NCBI GenBank assembly: GCA_965215315.1
Contig: CBDCDB010000008.1
Coordinates: 1,612,001-1,676,000, forward strand
DNA length: 64,000 nt
Direction of reading: 5' to 3'
From: Truepera sp965215315
GTDB lineage: Bacteria > Deinococcota > Deinococci > Deinococcales > Trueperaceae
The notes below the pieces were generated by a model that worked only from the letters and a program-made list of their open reading frames with translations, ran no database searches and was not told the origin of the DNA. This document shows, piece by piece, positions 16,817 through 27,900 of this stretch; position 1 is the first letter of the stretch; every line of letters begins with the position of its first letter. The position numbers and the translations under genes are program-made.

Positions 16817-19800
16817 ATGTCACCTATGAGAACGGAACCTATTTTGGATATTCAAGCTGATCCGGCGACCACCCCCAAACCGCTCGACCTGACCCAAATA
16901 CGGACGCGGTTGGAAAATCAAAAAGGTCAGGCGTATTGGCGCAGCTTGGAAGAACTTGCCGAAACGCCCGAATTTGAAGAGTTTTTGGTTAAAGAGTTTC
17001 CGCGGCAAGCTGCGCCACTGGAAAGCTCACTCGACCGCCGCGGCTTTATCAAGCTTTTGGGCGCGTCTCTGGCGCTTGCCGGGTTGACGTCGTGCGTGCG
17101 GCCTTACCATCAGGATAAATTTGCACCTTACGTCAAAGCGCCCGAAGAACTCGTGCCCGACGAGCCGCTACTGTTCGCGTCGGCGCTGACCTACGGCGGT
17201 TACGCGCAGGGCGTGTTGATCGAAAGTTATCAGGGCCGCCCTACCAAAGTCGAAGGGAACCCCGACCATCCCGACAGTTTGGGCAGCTCGAGCACCCAAA
17301 TGCAGGCCAACACCCTGACGCTCTACGACCCCGACCGTTCACAGTTTGTCGTCACCGGCGGCAATGAGAGCAGTTTTGAAGAGTTCGTGCGGGTATTCTC
17401 GACCGCTCTCTCTGGCCTTCAAAACGGGGCCGGATTTCATATCTTGAGCGAAACCGTGACCTCGCCGACCTTGACGCGGCAGCTCGCCGACGTGTTGCGC
17501 CAGTATCCAGACGCGCAGTGGCACCAGTTCGACGGACTTCAGACGGGCGCACATGCAGGCGCGGTGCAGGCGTTCGGACGGGCCGTGCAGACACGTTACG
17601 ACTTCGCTAACGCTGACGTAATTCTGTCTTTAGACGCCGACTTTCTCGGGCCGGGGCCGGGGCAGCTCGCCTACAGCCAAGCTTTTTCGGAGCGTCGCCG
17701 GGTACGTAGCGCTGAAGACACGATGAACCGCTTTTACGCGCTCGAGGTCAGCCCGACCATCACCGGGAGCATGACCGATCACCGCGTTGCGCTGACACCG
17801 ACGCAGATTGCAGCGGCGGCGCGTCATATCGCCGGACAGCTCGGCGTGCAAGGCGCAACGGGTGAATGGCCGGAAGCTTTAGAAGCGGCGTGGGTCGAAG
17901 CGCTTGTCGAAGATCTCCAAGGAGCTGGAGGTCGTTGCGTCGTCATCCCTGGAGCTGAGCAACCCGCCGAGGTTCACGTGCTCGCGCACGCCATGAACGC
18001 AGCGCTCGGGAGCGTCGGCACCGCTGTATTTTATACAGAACCGGTTGCAACACACCCTGCCGACCCGGTCGAACCTCTACGCACTCTTACCGAGGCGGCG
18101 AACAACGGCAACGTTCAGGTTTTGCTGATGCTGGGCGGCAATCCGGTTTACGCAGCCCCTAACGACCTGAACTTCGCTCAAGCCTTGACCAACGTCCCCT
18201 TCAGTGCCCACCTGAGCATGTACCAAGATGAGACTTCGGCACGTTCGACGTGGCACCTCCCGCAAACGCACGAACTCGAGACCTGGAGCGACGCGCGCGC
18301 CTTCGACGGTACCGCGACCGTGATGCAGCAGATGATCGAACCGTTCTATAACGGAATTTCGGCGCACCAGGTACTTGCCGCCATTTTAGGCGACACCGAC
18401 TCAGGGCCGCTCGAGCTGGTACAAGCGACCTACCAAGATCAGGTTCAAGATGACTTTGACGCTTTCTGGCGACAGACCGTCTATCAAGGCACGGTCAACG
18501 GCACCGCTTTCAAACCGCTTCAACCCAAACTGAGGGCGAACGCACTAGCGGGGGCCCAAGTGGCTCCGGCAGGTGAAGGGCTCGAGGTCGCCTTCCGGCT
18601 CGACCCGAACATTCTAGACGGACGTTACAGCAACAACGGCTGGCTGCAAGAATTACCCAAGCCCTTCTCCAAACTCACCTGGGATAACACCGCCATGATC
18701 GCTCCAGCTTTGGCTGAACGGCAAGGGCTCAGCAACGGCGACATGGTGCGTGTGACAGTTGGACAGCGGAACCTTACTTTGCCTGTTTGGTTGACTCCCG
18801 GTCAGGCCGACAATCTCATCGTCATGCACCTCGGTTACGGGCGCAAAAACGCCGGGCATATCGGTACCGACGTCGGGTTCGACGTCAATGCGCTGCGTAC
18901 GACCGCGACCTATTGGCACGCGGCGGGCGCACAGCTCACCCCGACCGGCGACCACTACACCTTAGCTAGCACACAGATGCACCATTCGCTCGATACTAAA
19001 GGGGTCGAAAACCGGCATATTATCCGGCACGGCACCCTCGCCGAACTCAAAGCAGAGCCCGAACACCCACACTTCGTTCACCCCGTCGAACACCCCGAGT
19101 CCGACCTCTACAGCAACTTCAGCTACCCTGGTAGCAAATGGGGCATGGTCGTCGATATGAACGTCTGCACCTCTTGTAACGCCTGCGTGACCGCCTGCCA
19201 AGCTGAGAACAACGTTCCGATTGTCGGCAAAGATCAGATTGCTGTAGGCCGCGAGATGCACTGGATCCGCGTTGACGCCTACTATTCTGGCGACATCGAC
19301 GACCCGAGCTTCTACAGTATGCCGATGATGTGCCAGATGTGCGAGCAAGCGCCGTGCGAACCTGTCTGTCCAGTCGGCGCAACCGTTCACGACCACGAAG
19401 GTATCAACGTGATGGTTTACAACCGCTGCGTCGGGACCCGCTACTGCTCGAACAACTGCCCCTATAAGGTGCGCCGTTTTAACTTTTTACAGTACAGCGA
19501 ACTCGAGGACACCAGCCTCGCCATGCTCGCCAACCCTAACGTTACGGTCAGGAGCCGCGGGGTCATGGAAAAGTGCAACTACTGCTTGCAGCGTATCCGC
19601 AAAGCCAGCATCTACGCCGGTAACGAACGTCGGCCTATCGGCCCGAGTGAGGTTGTAACCGCGTGCCAGAGTGCCTGCCCCACTAACGCCATTGTCTTCG
19701 GCGACCTCAACAACGAAGCGAGCACCGTCGTCGCCACCAAGCGCTCGGTCTTAAACTACAGCGTGCTGTCCGAACTCAACACGCAGCCGCGCACGACCTA

Positions 19801-19867
19801 CTTGGCAAAAATCACCAACCCCCACCCGGCCCTCGCCGACGCCGGTACCGAGACAGGAGCTCACTGA
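16817..19867 (+). CDS. actB: Alternative complex III subunit B, molybdopterin-like/iron-sulphur protein
   Basis: Large peripheral subunit of ACIII, 1016 residues. A twin-arginine-like motif RRGFIKLLGASLALAGL sits near residue 74, followed by a Cys in a lipobox-like LTSC. The first two thirds resemble a molybdopterin oxidoreductase domain (in this family it does not bind Mo, known). The last third holds ferredoxin-like clusters: CTSCNACVTACQ (about residue 784), CQMCEQAPCEPVCP (839), CVGTRYCSNNCPYKVRRF (872) and CNYCLQRI with CQSACPTNA. The stop overlaps the actC start by one base. Confidence 0.95.
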   Translation: MSPMRTEPILDIQADPATTPKPLDLTQIRTRLENQKGQAYWRSLEELAETPEFEEFLVKEFPRQAAPLESSLDRRGFIKLLGASLALAGLTSCVRPYHQDKFAPYVKAPEELVPDEPLLFASALTYGGYAQGVLIESYQGRPTKVEGNPDHPDSLGSSSTQMQANTLTLYDPDRSQFVVTGGNESSFEEFVRVFSTALSGLQNGAGFHILSETVTSPTLTRQLADVLRQYPDAQWHQFDGLQTGAHAGAVQAFGRAVQTRYDFANADVILSLDADFLGPGPGQLAYSQAFSERRRVRSAEDTMNRFYALEVSPTITGSMTDHRVALTPTQIAAAARHIAGQLGVQGATGEWPEALEAAWVEALVEDLQGAGGRCVVIPGAEQPAEVHVLAHAMNAALGSVGTAVFYTEPVATHPADPVEPLRTLTEAANNGNVQVLLMLGGNPVYAAPNDLNFAQALTNVPFSAHLSMYQDETSARSTWHLPQTHELETWSDARAFDGTATVMQQMIEPFYNGISAHQVLAAILGDTDSGPLELVQATYQDQVQDDFDAFWRQTVYQGTVNGTAFKPLQPKLRANALAGAQVAPAGEGLEVAFRLDPNILDGRYSNNGWLQELPKPFSKLTWDNTAMIAPALAERQGLSNGDMVRVTVGQRNLTLPVWLTPGQADNLIVMHLGYGRKNAGHIGTDVGFDVNALRTTATYWHAAGAQLTPTGDHYTLASTQMHHSLDTKGVENRHIIRHGTLAELKAEPEHPHFVHPVEHPESDLYSNFSYPGSKWGMVVDMNVCTSCNACVTACQAENNVPIVGKDQIAVGREMHWIRVDAYYSGDIDDPSFYSMPMMCQMCEQAPCEPVCPVGATVHDHEGINVMVYNRCVGTRYCSNNCPYKVRRFNFLQYSELEDTSLAMLANPNVTVRSRGVMEKCNYCLQRIRKASIYAGNERRPIGPSEVVTACQSACPTNAIVFGDLNNEASTVVATKRSVLNYSVLSELNTQPRTTYLAKITNPHPALADAGTETGAH

Positions 19868-21318
19868 TGGCTGTTCAACCGAGAAGGCGGCGCGTTCAGG
19901 AGACAAACCGCGTCATCGCCCCCGGGCAGTCTTACGGCGGTGTTGACGATGTTGTCAACCGCCCGATATTTAGAAATCTAACGCACGCGCCGCGTTGGTG
20001 GTTTCTGGGCTTTGCCATTGGCTTTGTACTGCTCATGCTCTGGCTCTATACCGTCGTTACGCTGATCATCCGCGGGACGGGTATTTTCGGGAACAACATC
20101 CCGGTCGCTTGGGCCTTCCCGATTATCAACTTCGTCTGGTGGATCGGTATCGGTCACGCCGGGACGCTCATCTCTGCTATTTTGCTGCTCTTCCGGCAAG
20201 ATTGGCGCACCTCGATCAACCGTTTCGCTGAAGCGATGACGCTCTTTGCCGTCGTCTGTGCGGGTCTCGGACCGATTTTGCACTTGGGGCGTCCGTGGCT
20301 CTTCTACTGGCTTTTCCCCTACCCGAATACTTACGGGTTGTGGCCCCAATTTCGCAGCCCCCTCGACTGGGACGTGTTTGCGATCTCAACCTACGCGACC
20401 GTCTCGGCGCTGTTCTGGTTTATCGGCCTCGTTCCCGATTTGGCGTCGATGCGTGACAAAGCAAAACACCCTTTTTCCCGTATCTTTTACGGTACGTTAG
20501 CGCTCGGCTGGCGCGGTTCGACGAAACACTGGCAGCGGTATCAGCGGGCGTATCTGCTCCTAGCCGCTCTTTCAACACCCCTCGTCTTGTCCGTTCACTC
20601 AACGATTGCCATGGACTTCGCCGTGGCGCAGCTGCCGGGTTGGAACAATACGATCGCGCCGCCCTACTTCGTCGCCGGAGCCGTTTACGCCGGGTTTGCG
20701 ATGGTGCTGATTTTAGGGATTCCGCTCCGGCGGGCGTTTGGGCTCGAGGGCCTCATCACCAAAAAGCATCTCGACAACTGCGCCAAGGTCATGTTCGCCA
20801 CCGGCATGATCGTTTTGTACGGCTACATCATCGAACTCTTTATCGCCTGGTATTCGGGTGTCGAATACGAACGGTTTATGGCGTACAACCGCGTTTTCGG
20901 CGATTATGCTTGGGCGTTCTGGGCGCTGATCATCTGTAACGGTATCGCGATTCAGCCGCTCTGGTTTAAGGCTGTGCGGCAGTCGAACGTCGCGCTCTTC
21001 GTCATCGCCCTGATCGTGTCGGTCGGGATGTGGCTCGAGCGCTACGTAATTGTCGCAATCAGCTTGACCCGCGACTTCTTGCCCTCCTCATGGGGCAACT
21101 ACACCCCGACCGTCTTCGACTGGTCACTCTTTATCGGTTCGATGGGTCTCTTTTTATCGCTCTGGTTCGTCTTCATTCGCCTGCTCCCGTCGATTGCTAC
21201 TTCAGAAATTAAAGAACTGGTTCATCACGACATGCACCATGATCGTGAAAGCCCAGGGCACGAAACTCACGACACCGACGAATCTCCGCTCAACCGAACA
21301 GAACCGGAGGCAGGCTGA
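19867..21318 (+). CDS. actC: Alternative complex III subunit C, NrfD-like quinol-oxidising membrane protein
   Basis: NrfD/PsrC-type integral membrane protein, 483 residues, with about ten hydrophobic segments. The segment PIINFVWWIGIGHAGTLISA is the conserved region near the predicted quinol site. The tail after the last helix is His/Asp-rich (HHDMHHDRESPGHETHD). It overlaps actB and actD by one base each. It is paralogous to ActF, and the two form the membrane core in known ACIII structures. Confidence 0.95.
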   Translation: MAVQPRRRRVQETNRVIAPGQSYGGVDDVVNRPIFRNLTHAPRWWFLGFAIGFVLLMLWLYTVVTLIIRGTGIFGNNIPVAWAFPIINFVWWIGIGHAGTLISAILLLFRQDWRTSINRFAEAMTLFAVVCAGLGPILHLGRPWLFYWLFPYPNTYGLWPQFRSPLDWDVFAISTYATVSALFWFIGLVPDLASMRDKAKHPFSRIFYGTLALGWRGSTKHWQRYQRAYLLLAALSTPLVLSVHSTIAMDFAVAQLPGWNNTIAPPYFVAGAVYAGFAMVLILGIPLRRAFGLEGLITKKHLDNCAKVMFATGMIVLYGYIIELFIAWYSGVEYERFMAYNRVFGDYAWAFWALIICNGIAIQPLWFKAVRQSNVALFVIALIVSVGMWLERYVIVAISLTRDFLPSSWGNYTPTVFDWSLFIGSMGLFLSLWFVFIRLLPSIATSEIKELVHHDMHHDRESPGHETHDTDESPLNRTEPEAG

Positions 21319-21893
21319 TGACTACCCGTGTTGACGTGGAGCCATTGGCATCGGCTGCGCCCGATGGTGAGCTGTACGGCGTCGTCGCCGAATTTGATAC
21401 ACCCGAAGCTGTAACCGACGCTGCGAACCAAGCCCGCGAAGCAGGCTACAAAAAGATGGACGCTTACACACCTTTCCCAGTTAGTGGGCTCGACGAAGCG
21501 CTAGGGATGACCAACACCCGCTTGGGTTGGTTTGTCCTCTTGATGGGAATTGTAGGCGGCGCTAGCGCGTTTGCGATGCAGTACTACGCCAACGCCATCT
21601 TTTACCCGCTTAATATCGGCGGGAAACCGCTCAACTCGTGGCCCAACTTCATCGTTATTACGTTTGAATGTACGATTCTCTTTGCTGCCTTTACCGCCGG
21701 GCTATTTATGCTCGCCCGCAACGGTCTGCCGCAGCCCTACCACTCTATTTTTAATACTCCGAACTTTGAAACCGCGACCCGCGATCACTTTTTCCTCTGT
21801 ATCGAGGCGACCGACGAGAAGTTCGATTCCGAAGAGACTAGCGAGTTTTTAAGGGCGCTGAGTCCGCTCCGCGTCTCCAAGGTTGAGGTTTAA
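21318..21893 (+). CDS. actD: Alternative complex III subunit D (DUF3341)
   Basis: Membrane subunit of 191 residues with a soluble N-terminal domain (GVVAEFDTPEAVTDAANQAR, then GYKKMDAYTPFPVSGLDEAL) and two transmembrane helices (about residues 72-92 and 113-135). This DUF3341 pattern is specific to ACIII operons. It starts on the last base of actC and is followed by actE after a single base. Confidence 0.93.
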   Translation: MTTRVDVEPLASAAPDGELYGVVAEFDTPEAVTDAANQAREAGYKKMDAYTPFPVSGLDEALGMTNTRLGWFVLLMGIVGGASAFAMQYYANAIFYPLNIGGKPLNSWPNFIVITFECTILFAAFTAGLFMLARNGLPQPYHSIFNTPNFETATRDHFFLCIEATDEKFDSEETSEFLRALSPLRVSKVEV

Positions 21894-21894
21894 C

Positions 21895-22536
21895 ATGAAG
21901 GTACGTTTTTTCACCCTGCTACTTCTGCTCCTTACCGGAGCGCTGTCCGGTTGCGGTCGTAATATGTACGAGCAAGCCAAATATCAAGAGGATGAACCCT
22001 CAGCGTTTTTTGCCGACGGTACATCCTCGAGGCCCCTTGTCGAGGGTTCGGTCTCGCGGAGTCGCGGGGCAATCGACGAAGTCTTCTTTACCGGTCAAGA
22101 TGCGAACGGTCTCGTCACCGAAGTCCCGATGGACGTGACCGAAGCGGTTCTCAAACGTGGTCAGGAGCGGTTTAATATCTACTGCTCACCGTGTCACAAC
22201 TATTCAGGTAACGGCAAAGGCATGATTGTACAGAAGGGGTTTGTCCAACCGACCTCATTCCACGATCCCCGGCTCCGCGCCTCGCCGGTCGGTTACTTTT
22301 TCAACGTGATCACCAACGGTTATGGCCGGATGTACTCTTACGCGTCGCGTGTCCCACCCGAAGACCGCTGGGCAATCTCGGCGTATATCAAGACGCTGCA
22401 GTACTCGCAAAACGCACCCGTTGCCGACCTACCCGAAGATGTCCGTCAGCAGCTTACGCAAGGCGGCGCAGGTAATGGCAACAGCGGCGCAAATCAGAAC
22501 GCACAAGCTGCCGCCAACGAAGGAGCCAATCAGTGA
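21895..22536 (+). CDS. actE: Alternative complex III subunit E, monohaem lipoprotein cytochrome c
   Basis: Monohaem cytochrome c, 213 residues from the ATG at 21895 (one base after the actD stop). A four-residue longer form would start inside actD. A lipoprotein signal ends in LSGC (Cys about residue 20). The single haem site is CSPCH in ERFNIYCSPCHNYSGNGKG, and a later MYSYASRVPPEDRW region is typical of ActE. The C-terminus is Asn/Gln/Ala-rich. It overlaps actF by 4 nt. Confidence 0.93.
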   Translation: MKVRFFTLLLLLLTGALSGCGRNMYEQAKYQEDEPSAFFADGTSSRPLVEGSVSRSRGAIDEVFFTGQDANGLVTEVPMDVTEAVLKRGQERFNIYCSPCHNYSGNGKGMIVQKGFVQPTSFHDPRLRASPVGYFFNVITNGYGRMYSYASRVPPEDRWAISAYIKTLQYSQNAPVADLPEDVRQQLTQGGAGNGNSGANQNAQAAANEGANQ

Positions 22537-23726
22537 GCCACGTAGATACCGACGTGTATCAGGCCAAGCTTAGCCGCGCCCAAAGCCTCGCCACGATTGT
22601 CGGCGTTTTGGGTCTTGTGGTCGCCGTTATCCTCGTCCCGGTCAGCGGCGGCCTCACCGCTTTTTTTCAGTCGTATCTGGTCGGGTTCATCTTCTGGGTC
22701 GGCTTGACGCTCGGCTGCCTAGCGCTGCTGCTGATTCAGCACCTAGCAGGCGGCCCCTGGGGTGCCATCGCACGGCGCTTTTTAGAGGCGGGCGCGAGTA
22801 ACATCTTCATGATGGCAGTGCTCGTTATTCCGATCTTGCTTGGCCTCAGAAGCCTTTACCTCTGGACCGATCCGGCGTACGTTGCAGCGCACCATATCGT
22901 CGAGCTCAAAACGGGCTATCTCAATATTCCTTTCTTTATCGTCCGAACCATCATCTACTTCGCCACCTGGGGCATCCTCGTTCGGCTTTTTCAAGGGTGG
23001 TCGAAGCGGCAAGACGCAGGCGATCAGGGGATGACCCAGCAGATGAAAAATGCGGGTGCGGCCGGTCTCCTTATGTTCGTTGTCACGATGACTTTCGCAG
23101 CCTTTGACTGGGGTATGTCGTTGACGCCGGAATGGTTTTCCGGGATGTACGGCGTAATCTTTATGATCGGTCAGCTGATCAGCGCGGTGGCGCTCCTGAT
23201 CCTGCTGCTTGTCAGCTTTCAAGAGGTCGAGCCGCTGCCCAAAGTCTTGAACGCAGCCCGCCTTCAAGATTACGGCAACTTTTTGATGGCGTTTACGATG
23301 TTCTGGGCCTACGTGCAGATGTCGCAGCTGATCATCCTTTGGTCGAACAATATCGTTGAAACCAACACCTGGTATGTAACGCGCCTCGAGTCCGGTTGGG
23401 TCTGGGTTAGCTCGTTTCTACTGATTTTCCACTTTATTGCACCCTTTATGATCTTGTTTTCTCGTTGGGTTAAGAGGAAGGGTCGCGCCCTCATGTGGGT
23501 CGCAGGCTGGATGATCCTTATGCGGATCGTCGATATTTACTGGATTATCGTCCCGACTTTCGAGCGTACCGGTAGCGCCTTTAGACTCCTCGACATCGCA
23601 CTCGTGCTGGCGTTCGGCGGTATCTGGTTGAGTTTCTTTTTCCGGCGGCTTAAAGGCACCTCTATTTTACCTGCTCACGACCCACGTATCGAAGCTGAGC
23701 TGACGGGGGCAGCTGCTCATGACTGA
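22533..23726 (+). CDS. actF: Alternative complex III subunit F, NrfD-like membrane protein
   Basis: Second NrfD-like membrane subunit, 397 residues, starting with GTG. About ten hydrophobic segments are visible, for example ATIVGVLGLVVAVILVPVSG and LLMFVVTMTFAAFDWGMSL. ActF pairs with ActC in the ACIII core and is thought to take part in proton movement (family knowledge). The start overlaps actE by 4 nt and its end overlaps the next gene by 8 nt, so all seven genes are likely made together. Confidence 0.93.
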   Translation: MSHVDTDVYQAKLSRAQSLATIVGVLGLVVAVILVPVSGGLTAFFQSYLVGFIFWVGLTLGCLALLLIQHLAGGPWGAIARRFLEAGASNIFMMAVLVIPILLGLRSLYLWTDPAYVAAHHIVELKTGYLNIPFFIVRTIIYFATWGILVRLFQGWSKRQDAGDQGMTQQMKNAGAAGLLMFVVTMTFAAFDWGMSLTPEWFSGMYGVIFMIGQLISAVALLILLLVSFQEVEPLPKVLNAARLQDYGNFLMAFTMFWAYVQMSQLIILWSNNIVETNTWYVTRLESGWVWVSSFLLIFHFIAPFMILFSRWVKRKGRALMWVAGWMILMRIVDIYWIIVPTFERTGSAFRLLDIALVLAFGGIWLSFFFRRLKGTSILPAHDPRIEAELTGAAAHD

Positions 23727-24873
23727 CAAAGATAAATCCGACACCCACAGCTCAAACAACCACAGTCCCGGTAAGGACGACGATCCAAAAGAAGTTGGGC
23801 GCGAGGCTGAAGCGCTAAAGCCCAATCAGGGCACGCAGAATGACCGCGAGAACATCGCTGAAGATGAGATGGGCGTACCCGGCGAAGAGAAAATCGACGC
23901 CAGCGAAAAACAGAGCCGCCCCCTTACACGCCCTGAAGACAACGCCAAAGTTGACAGGGTTGTACCGGCTGAGGAGGCAGAAGAGGTTCCTTCACCTAAA
24001 GCGCGTGACTATCTCATCTCGCCTAGGGGGTTACGCAACTTGTTTATCGCCAGCAACGTCGCCGGGGTTGCACTGATCGTTTTTATCCTGACGTTGGCCT
24101 CGAGTGGCCCTCAAGGTCGTTACACGCCCGCTGACGAGACGCAGTATCAGAGAACGTTGCAAGAGGCTACCGACACGATCAGCACTACTGCTCCGAATGA
24201 GGGCGACCAAACAGCCCGTATCCCGATTGACGAGGCTATCTCACTCGTCGCCGAGGAAGGGCTCGGCCCTGTCGCCCAAGCTTTAGCTGCGCCCGATACT
24301 CCAGCGAACGCAGCTCCGGCTGAAGGTGCAGCGGCCCCTGCTGCACCCGCTGAGCAGGCCCAACAATCTGCGCAACAAAATCAGGCGCAACAGGCCCTAA
24401 CACAAATTCCCACACAGCAAGCCCAACCCGCCCAGCCTCAAGCAGGGCAGGCGCAACCTGCAAGCCTCGACCTCAGCGCGGGTGAGGCGGTCTATACGAC
24501 GAACTGCGTTTCATGCCACCAGACGACAGGTCTAGGCGTTGCAGGCGCGTTTCCGCCCCTCGTAGGCCACGTCCCGACGCTTTACAACGCCGACCGAAGC
24601 TACTTGATCAACCTTCTTTTGTACGGTTTACAGGGTGAAATTCAGGTTGAAGGCCAAGCGTATAACGGCGTGATGCCCGCGTGGCAGCAACTTTCAGACG
24701 ATGACATTGCCAATGTGCTGAACTACGTGACAAATACGTGGGGTAACGCTGACGCGCTGCAAGACTTTCAGCCCTATGAGGCCAGTGAGATAGCGAGCGC
24801 CAGAGACGCCGGACTCAGCGCGACTGACGTTTACGAACTGAGGCAGCAACTCGGTTTGAGCGAAAACGACTAG
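23719..24873 (+). CDS. Membrane-anchored cytochrome c with long acidic cytoplasmic domain, seventh ACIII-operon gene
   Basis: 384 residues. Residues 1-95 are polar and mostly acidic, with no hydrophobic stretch. A single transmembrane helix follows (about 103-128, RNLFIASNVAGVALIVFILT). Next is a long Ala/Gln/Pro-rich linker (about 195-250), then a class I cytochrome c domain with CVSCH and a likely Met ligand in GVMPAW. With an N-in topology the haem domain faces outward. The 8-nt overlap with actF suggests it carries electrons from ACIII to an oxidase. The large acidic N-terminal domain is odd for such a protein and I know no name for it. Confidence 0.85.
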   Translation: MTDKDKSDTHSSNNHSPGKDDDPKEVGREAEALKPNQGTQNDRENIAEDEMGVPGEEKIDASEKQSRPLTRPEDNAKVDRVVPAEEAEEVPSPKARDYLISPRGLRNLFIASNVAGVALIVFILTLASSGPQGRYTPADETQYQRTLQEATDTISTTAPNEGDQTARIPIDEAISLVAEEGLGPVAQALAAPDTPANAAPAEGAAAPAAPAEQAQQSAQQNQAQQALTQIPTQQAQPAQPQAGQAQPASLDLSAGEAVYTTNCVSCHQTTGLGVAGAFPPLVGHVPTLYNADRSYLINLLLYGLQGEIQVEGQAYNGVMPAWQQLSDDDIANVLNYVTNTWGNADALQDFQPYEASEIASARDAGLSATDVYELRQQLGLSEND

Positions 24874-24898
24874 GCACGCCTTTTACTTATGTTTTCAC

Positions 24899-24923
24899 GG
24901 TGAGCTTCGGCTCACCTTTTTTT
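24899..24923 (+). terminator. Intrinsic terminator of the ACIII operon
   Basis: GGTGAGC-TTCG-GCTCACC (24899-24916), a 7-bp stem with a stable UUCG loop, is followed by seven T. It lies 25 nt after the last stop codon. Confidence 0.92.
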
Positions 24924-24992
24924 GTAATGTACTTTTTTTATAGTGTGCTCGGGGTAAACTGCCTCAAGTCTAACGAGGTTTGAGGAGTAGCT

Positions 24993-27900
24993 ATGAAACG
25001 CTTTGGTGTCGTTTTAGCAGTTGTAATGACGTTGGGATTAAATGTGAACGCTCAAGACGTACCGGAAAATATGGCCCGTATTCACTACACCCGTCCCGAC
25101 ACAGCGTTCGCTGAATGGACGTTGCACGTCTGGGAAGATACGACAGAAAGCGTGACGTGGGAAACAGGGTTGGAGCCCACTGGCGAGGACGACTTCGGCG
25201 CTTACTGGGACGTAGGACTACAAGACGACGCTGAGCAGCTTAACTTTATCGTTCATAAAGGTGACGAAAAAGACCCCGGCCCGGACATGACGTTAGACGT
25301 AACCGAAAGCCGTGAAGCGTGGGTCGTCTCAGGAGATACGGTGGTCTACACATCTTTACCCGATCCGAATCAAGTTCCTGTACCCGGCGACTTGAGTACG
25401 GCGCGCGCCCACTGGCTAGGTAGAACAACACTCGTGTGGGACGCTAAGTTGCCGGAAGGGGCGCAAGTGCTGCTCACTTCTGCGGCGGGTGGAGGGCTCG
25501 AGCTAACCGCAACAGGCGTACAACAACCCAGCCCTACACCTATTGCCACAACCTCTTTTGACGTGCCACTCACCCCACTTCAGGGTGGCCTCAGCGAAGA
25601 CCTCAAAACGAAGTTTCCCTATCTAGCAGACTATCCCGTTTACAAGGTCGACTTGGACATAGCACCCGCAAAAAGTTTCTTACAGGGTCAACTCGCCGTT
25701 TCAGCGCTGGACGCGGACAGAAATCTACTCGACGCAACCGCCGTTCAGCTTCCGGGCGTTCTTGATGACCTTTACGCTGAGGCCGCCTACGACGAACCTC
25801 TGGGCGTTGTTTGGCAGGGTGACACACCTACCGTTCGTGTCTGGGCACCGACGGCCCAAAACGTTCGGCTGCACCTTTTTCCTAGTGCCGAGGGGGAGGC
25901 TGAGGACGTGCTCGAGCTGACCCGTGACGACGCGTCCGGTGTTTGGTCGGTTCAGGGCAACCCCGACTGGCACGGCAAATACTACCTCTTTGAGGTTACG
26001 GTTTACGCACCCACGACGCGAAAACTCGAAACGAATCTCGTCACCGACCCCTACGCGCACGCCCTGTCAATGAACAGCGTTCGCTCACAAATCGTTGATC
26101 TAAATGACCTTGCCTTGCAACCTGAAGGCTGGACGGTATTCGCCAAACCCTCTTTAGCGAGTCCTGAAGACATCAGCGTGTACGAATTACACGTGCGTGA
26201 CTTCAGCGCGTCCGACGAGACGGTGCCTGAAACGGTACGCGGGACTTACGGCGCGTTTAACGTTCCTGAGTCGGATGGCATGAAACATTTACGCGCCCTC
26301 ACCGAAGCCGGACTGACGCACCTCCACCTTCTGCCTGTCTTCGACATTGCTACCATCAGTGAGGATAAAAGCACCTGGGAAACGCCCGCAGGTGACTTGG
26401 CGAGCTACGCACCGGGCAGCGCCGAGCAGCAAGCCGCCGTAACTACCGTGCAAGACCAAGACGCCTTCAATTGGGGTTATGACCCCCTGCACTACACCGT
26501 TCCTGAGGGCTCTTACGCCGTAAATCCGGAAGGTGCGGCGCGCACTTTGGAGTTCCGCCAGATGGTGCAGAGCTTAAACGAAACCGGTCTGCGCGTCGTC
26601 ATGGACGTCGTATACAACCACACGAACTCGAGCGGACAAGCCGACTTGTCCGTCTTGGACCGCATCGTCCCCGGTTACTACCACCGCCTGAACCTAGACG
26701 GTGACGTCGAAACCTCGACGTGCTGCCAAAATACCGCTACTGAACACGCCATGATGGAAAAGTTGATGGTGGACTCGCTAGTGACGTGGGCGAAAGACTA
26801 CAAAGTTGACGGGTTCCGGTTCGACCTGATGGGGCATCATATGGTCTCGAATATGGTGGCTGTAAAAGAGGCGCTAGAGAATTTCACCCTGGAAAAAGAC
26901 GGAGTAGACGGTTCCGGCATCTATCTTTACGGCGAAGGCTGGGACTTTAGCGAGGTCGCCGGAAACGCTCGCGGCGTCAACGCGACGCAGCAAAACGTCG
27001 GCGGACTCGGTATCGGCACCTTTAACGACCGGTTACGTGACGCGGCAAGGGGCGGAACACCCTTTTCCGGGCCGCAAGAGCAAGGCTTTATCACCGGACT
27101 TCTGACCGACCCGAACGATTCGGAGCAGGGCACACCGGAAGAGCAACAAGACAGGCTGCTACTCGCTGGTGATCAGATTCGTGTCGGGTTGGCGGGCAAC
27201 TTAGCTGACTACACCTTTCAAAATGCGGCAGGCGAAACCGTGCGTGGAGCCGAGGTTCTTTACGGCGAAGCGCCGGTCGGGTATACGCAAGACCCACAGG
27301 AGAATATCGTTTACGTCTCAGCGCACGACAACGAAACGCTTTTCGACGCTATCGCCCTTAAAGCGCCGCTGGCGACCTCAGTGAGTGACCGGGTACGGCT
27401 GCAAAATCTAGGTTTATCGCTCGTCGCGTTGTCGCAGGGCGTACCCTTTTTTCACGCAGGCAGCGACCTGTTACGTTCAAAATCGTTGGACCGTAATTCG
27501 TTTAATTCAGGCGACTGGTTTAACCGGCTCGACTTTTCGCAGCGGACGAACAACTGGGGCGTCGGTTTACCGCCGGAGGCCGACAACGGCGAAAACTGGC
27601 CGCTGATGAGCCGTCTACTCGGAACACTGCCTACACCCAGCGAACCGGAGATTCGCCGGAACGCCGAACAGCTGCAAGAGCTGCTCAACATTCGTAACAG
27701 CTCTCCCCTGTTCAGATTGCCCACAGCCGAAGCGGTTCAGAAGGCGCTGACTTTTTACAACACCGGCTCGGAGCAGGTTCCCGGCGTTATCGTCATGCAC
27801 CTTGCAGATACTGCTGGGCTTGACCCCAGCTTCGAGGGTATAACCGTTGTTTTTAACGGCACACCTGATATGCAGCAGCTTACAGTGCCGGAGTTGACGG

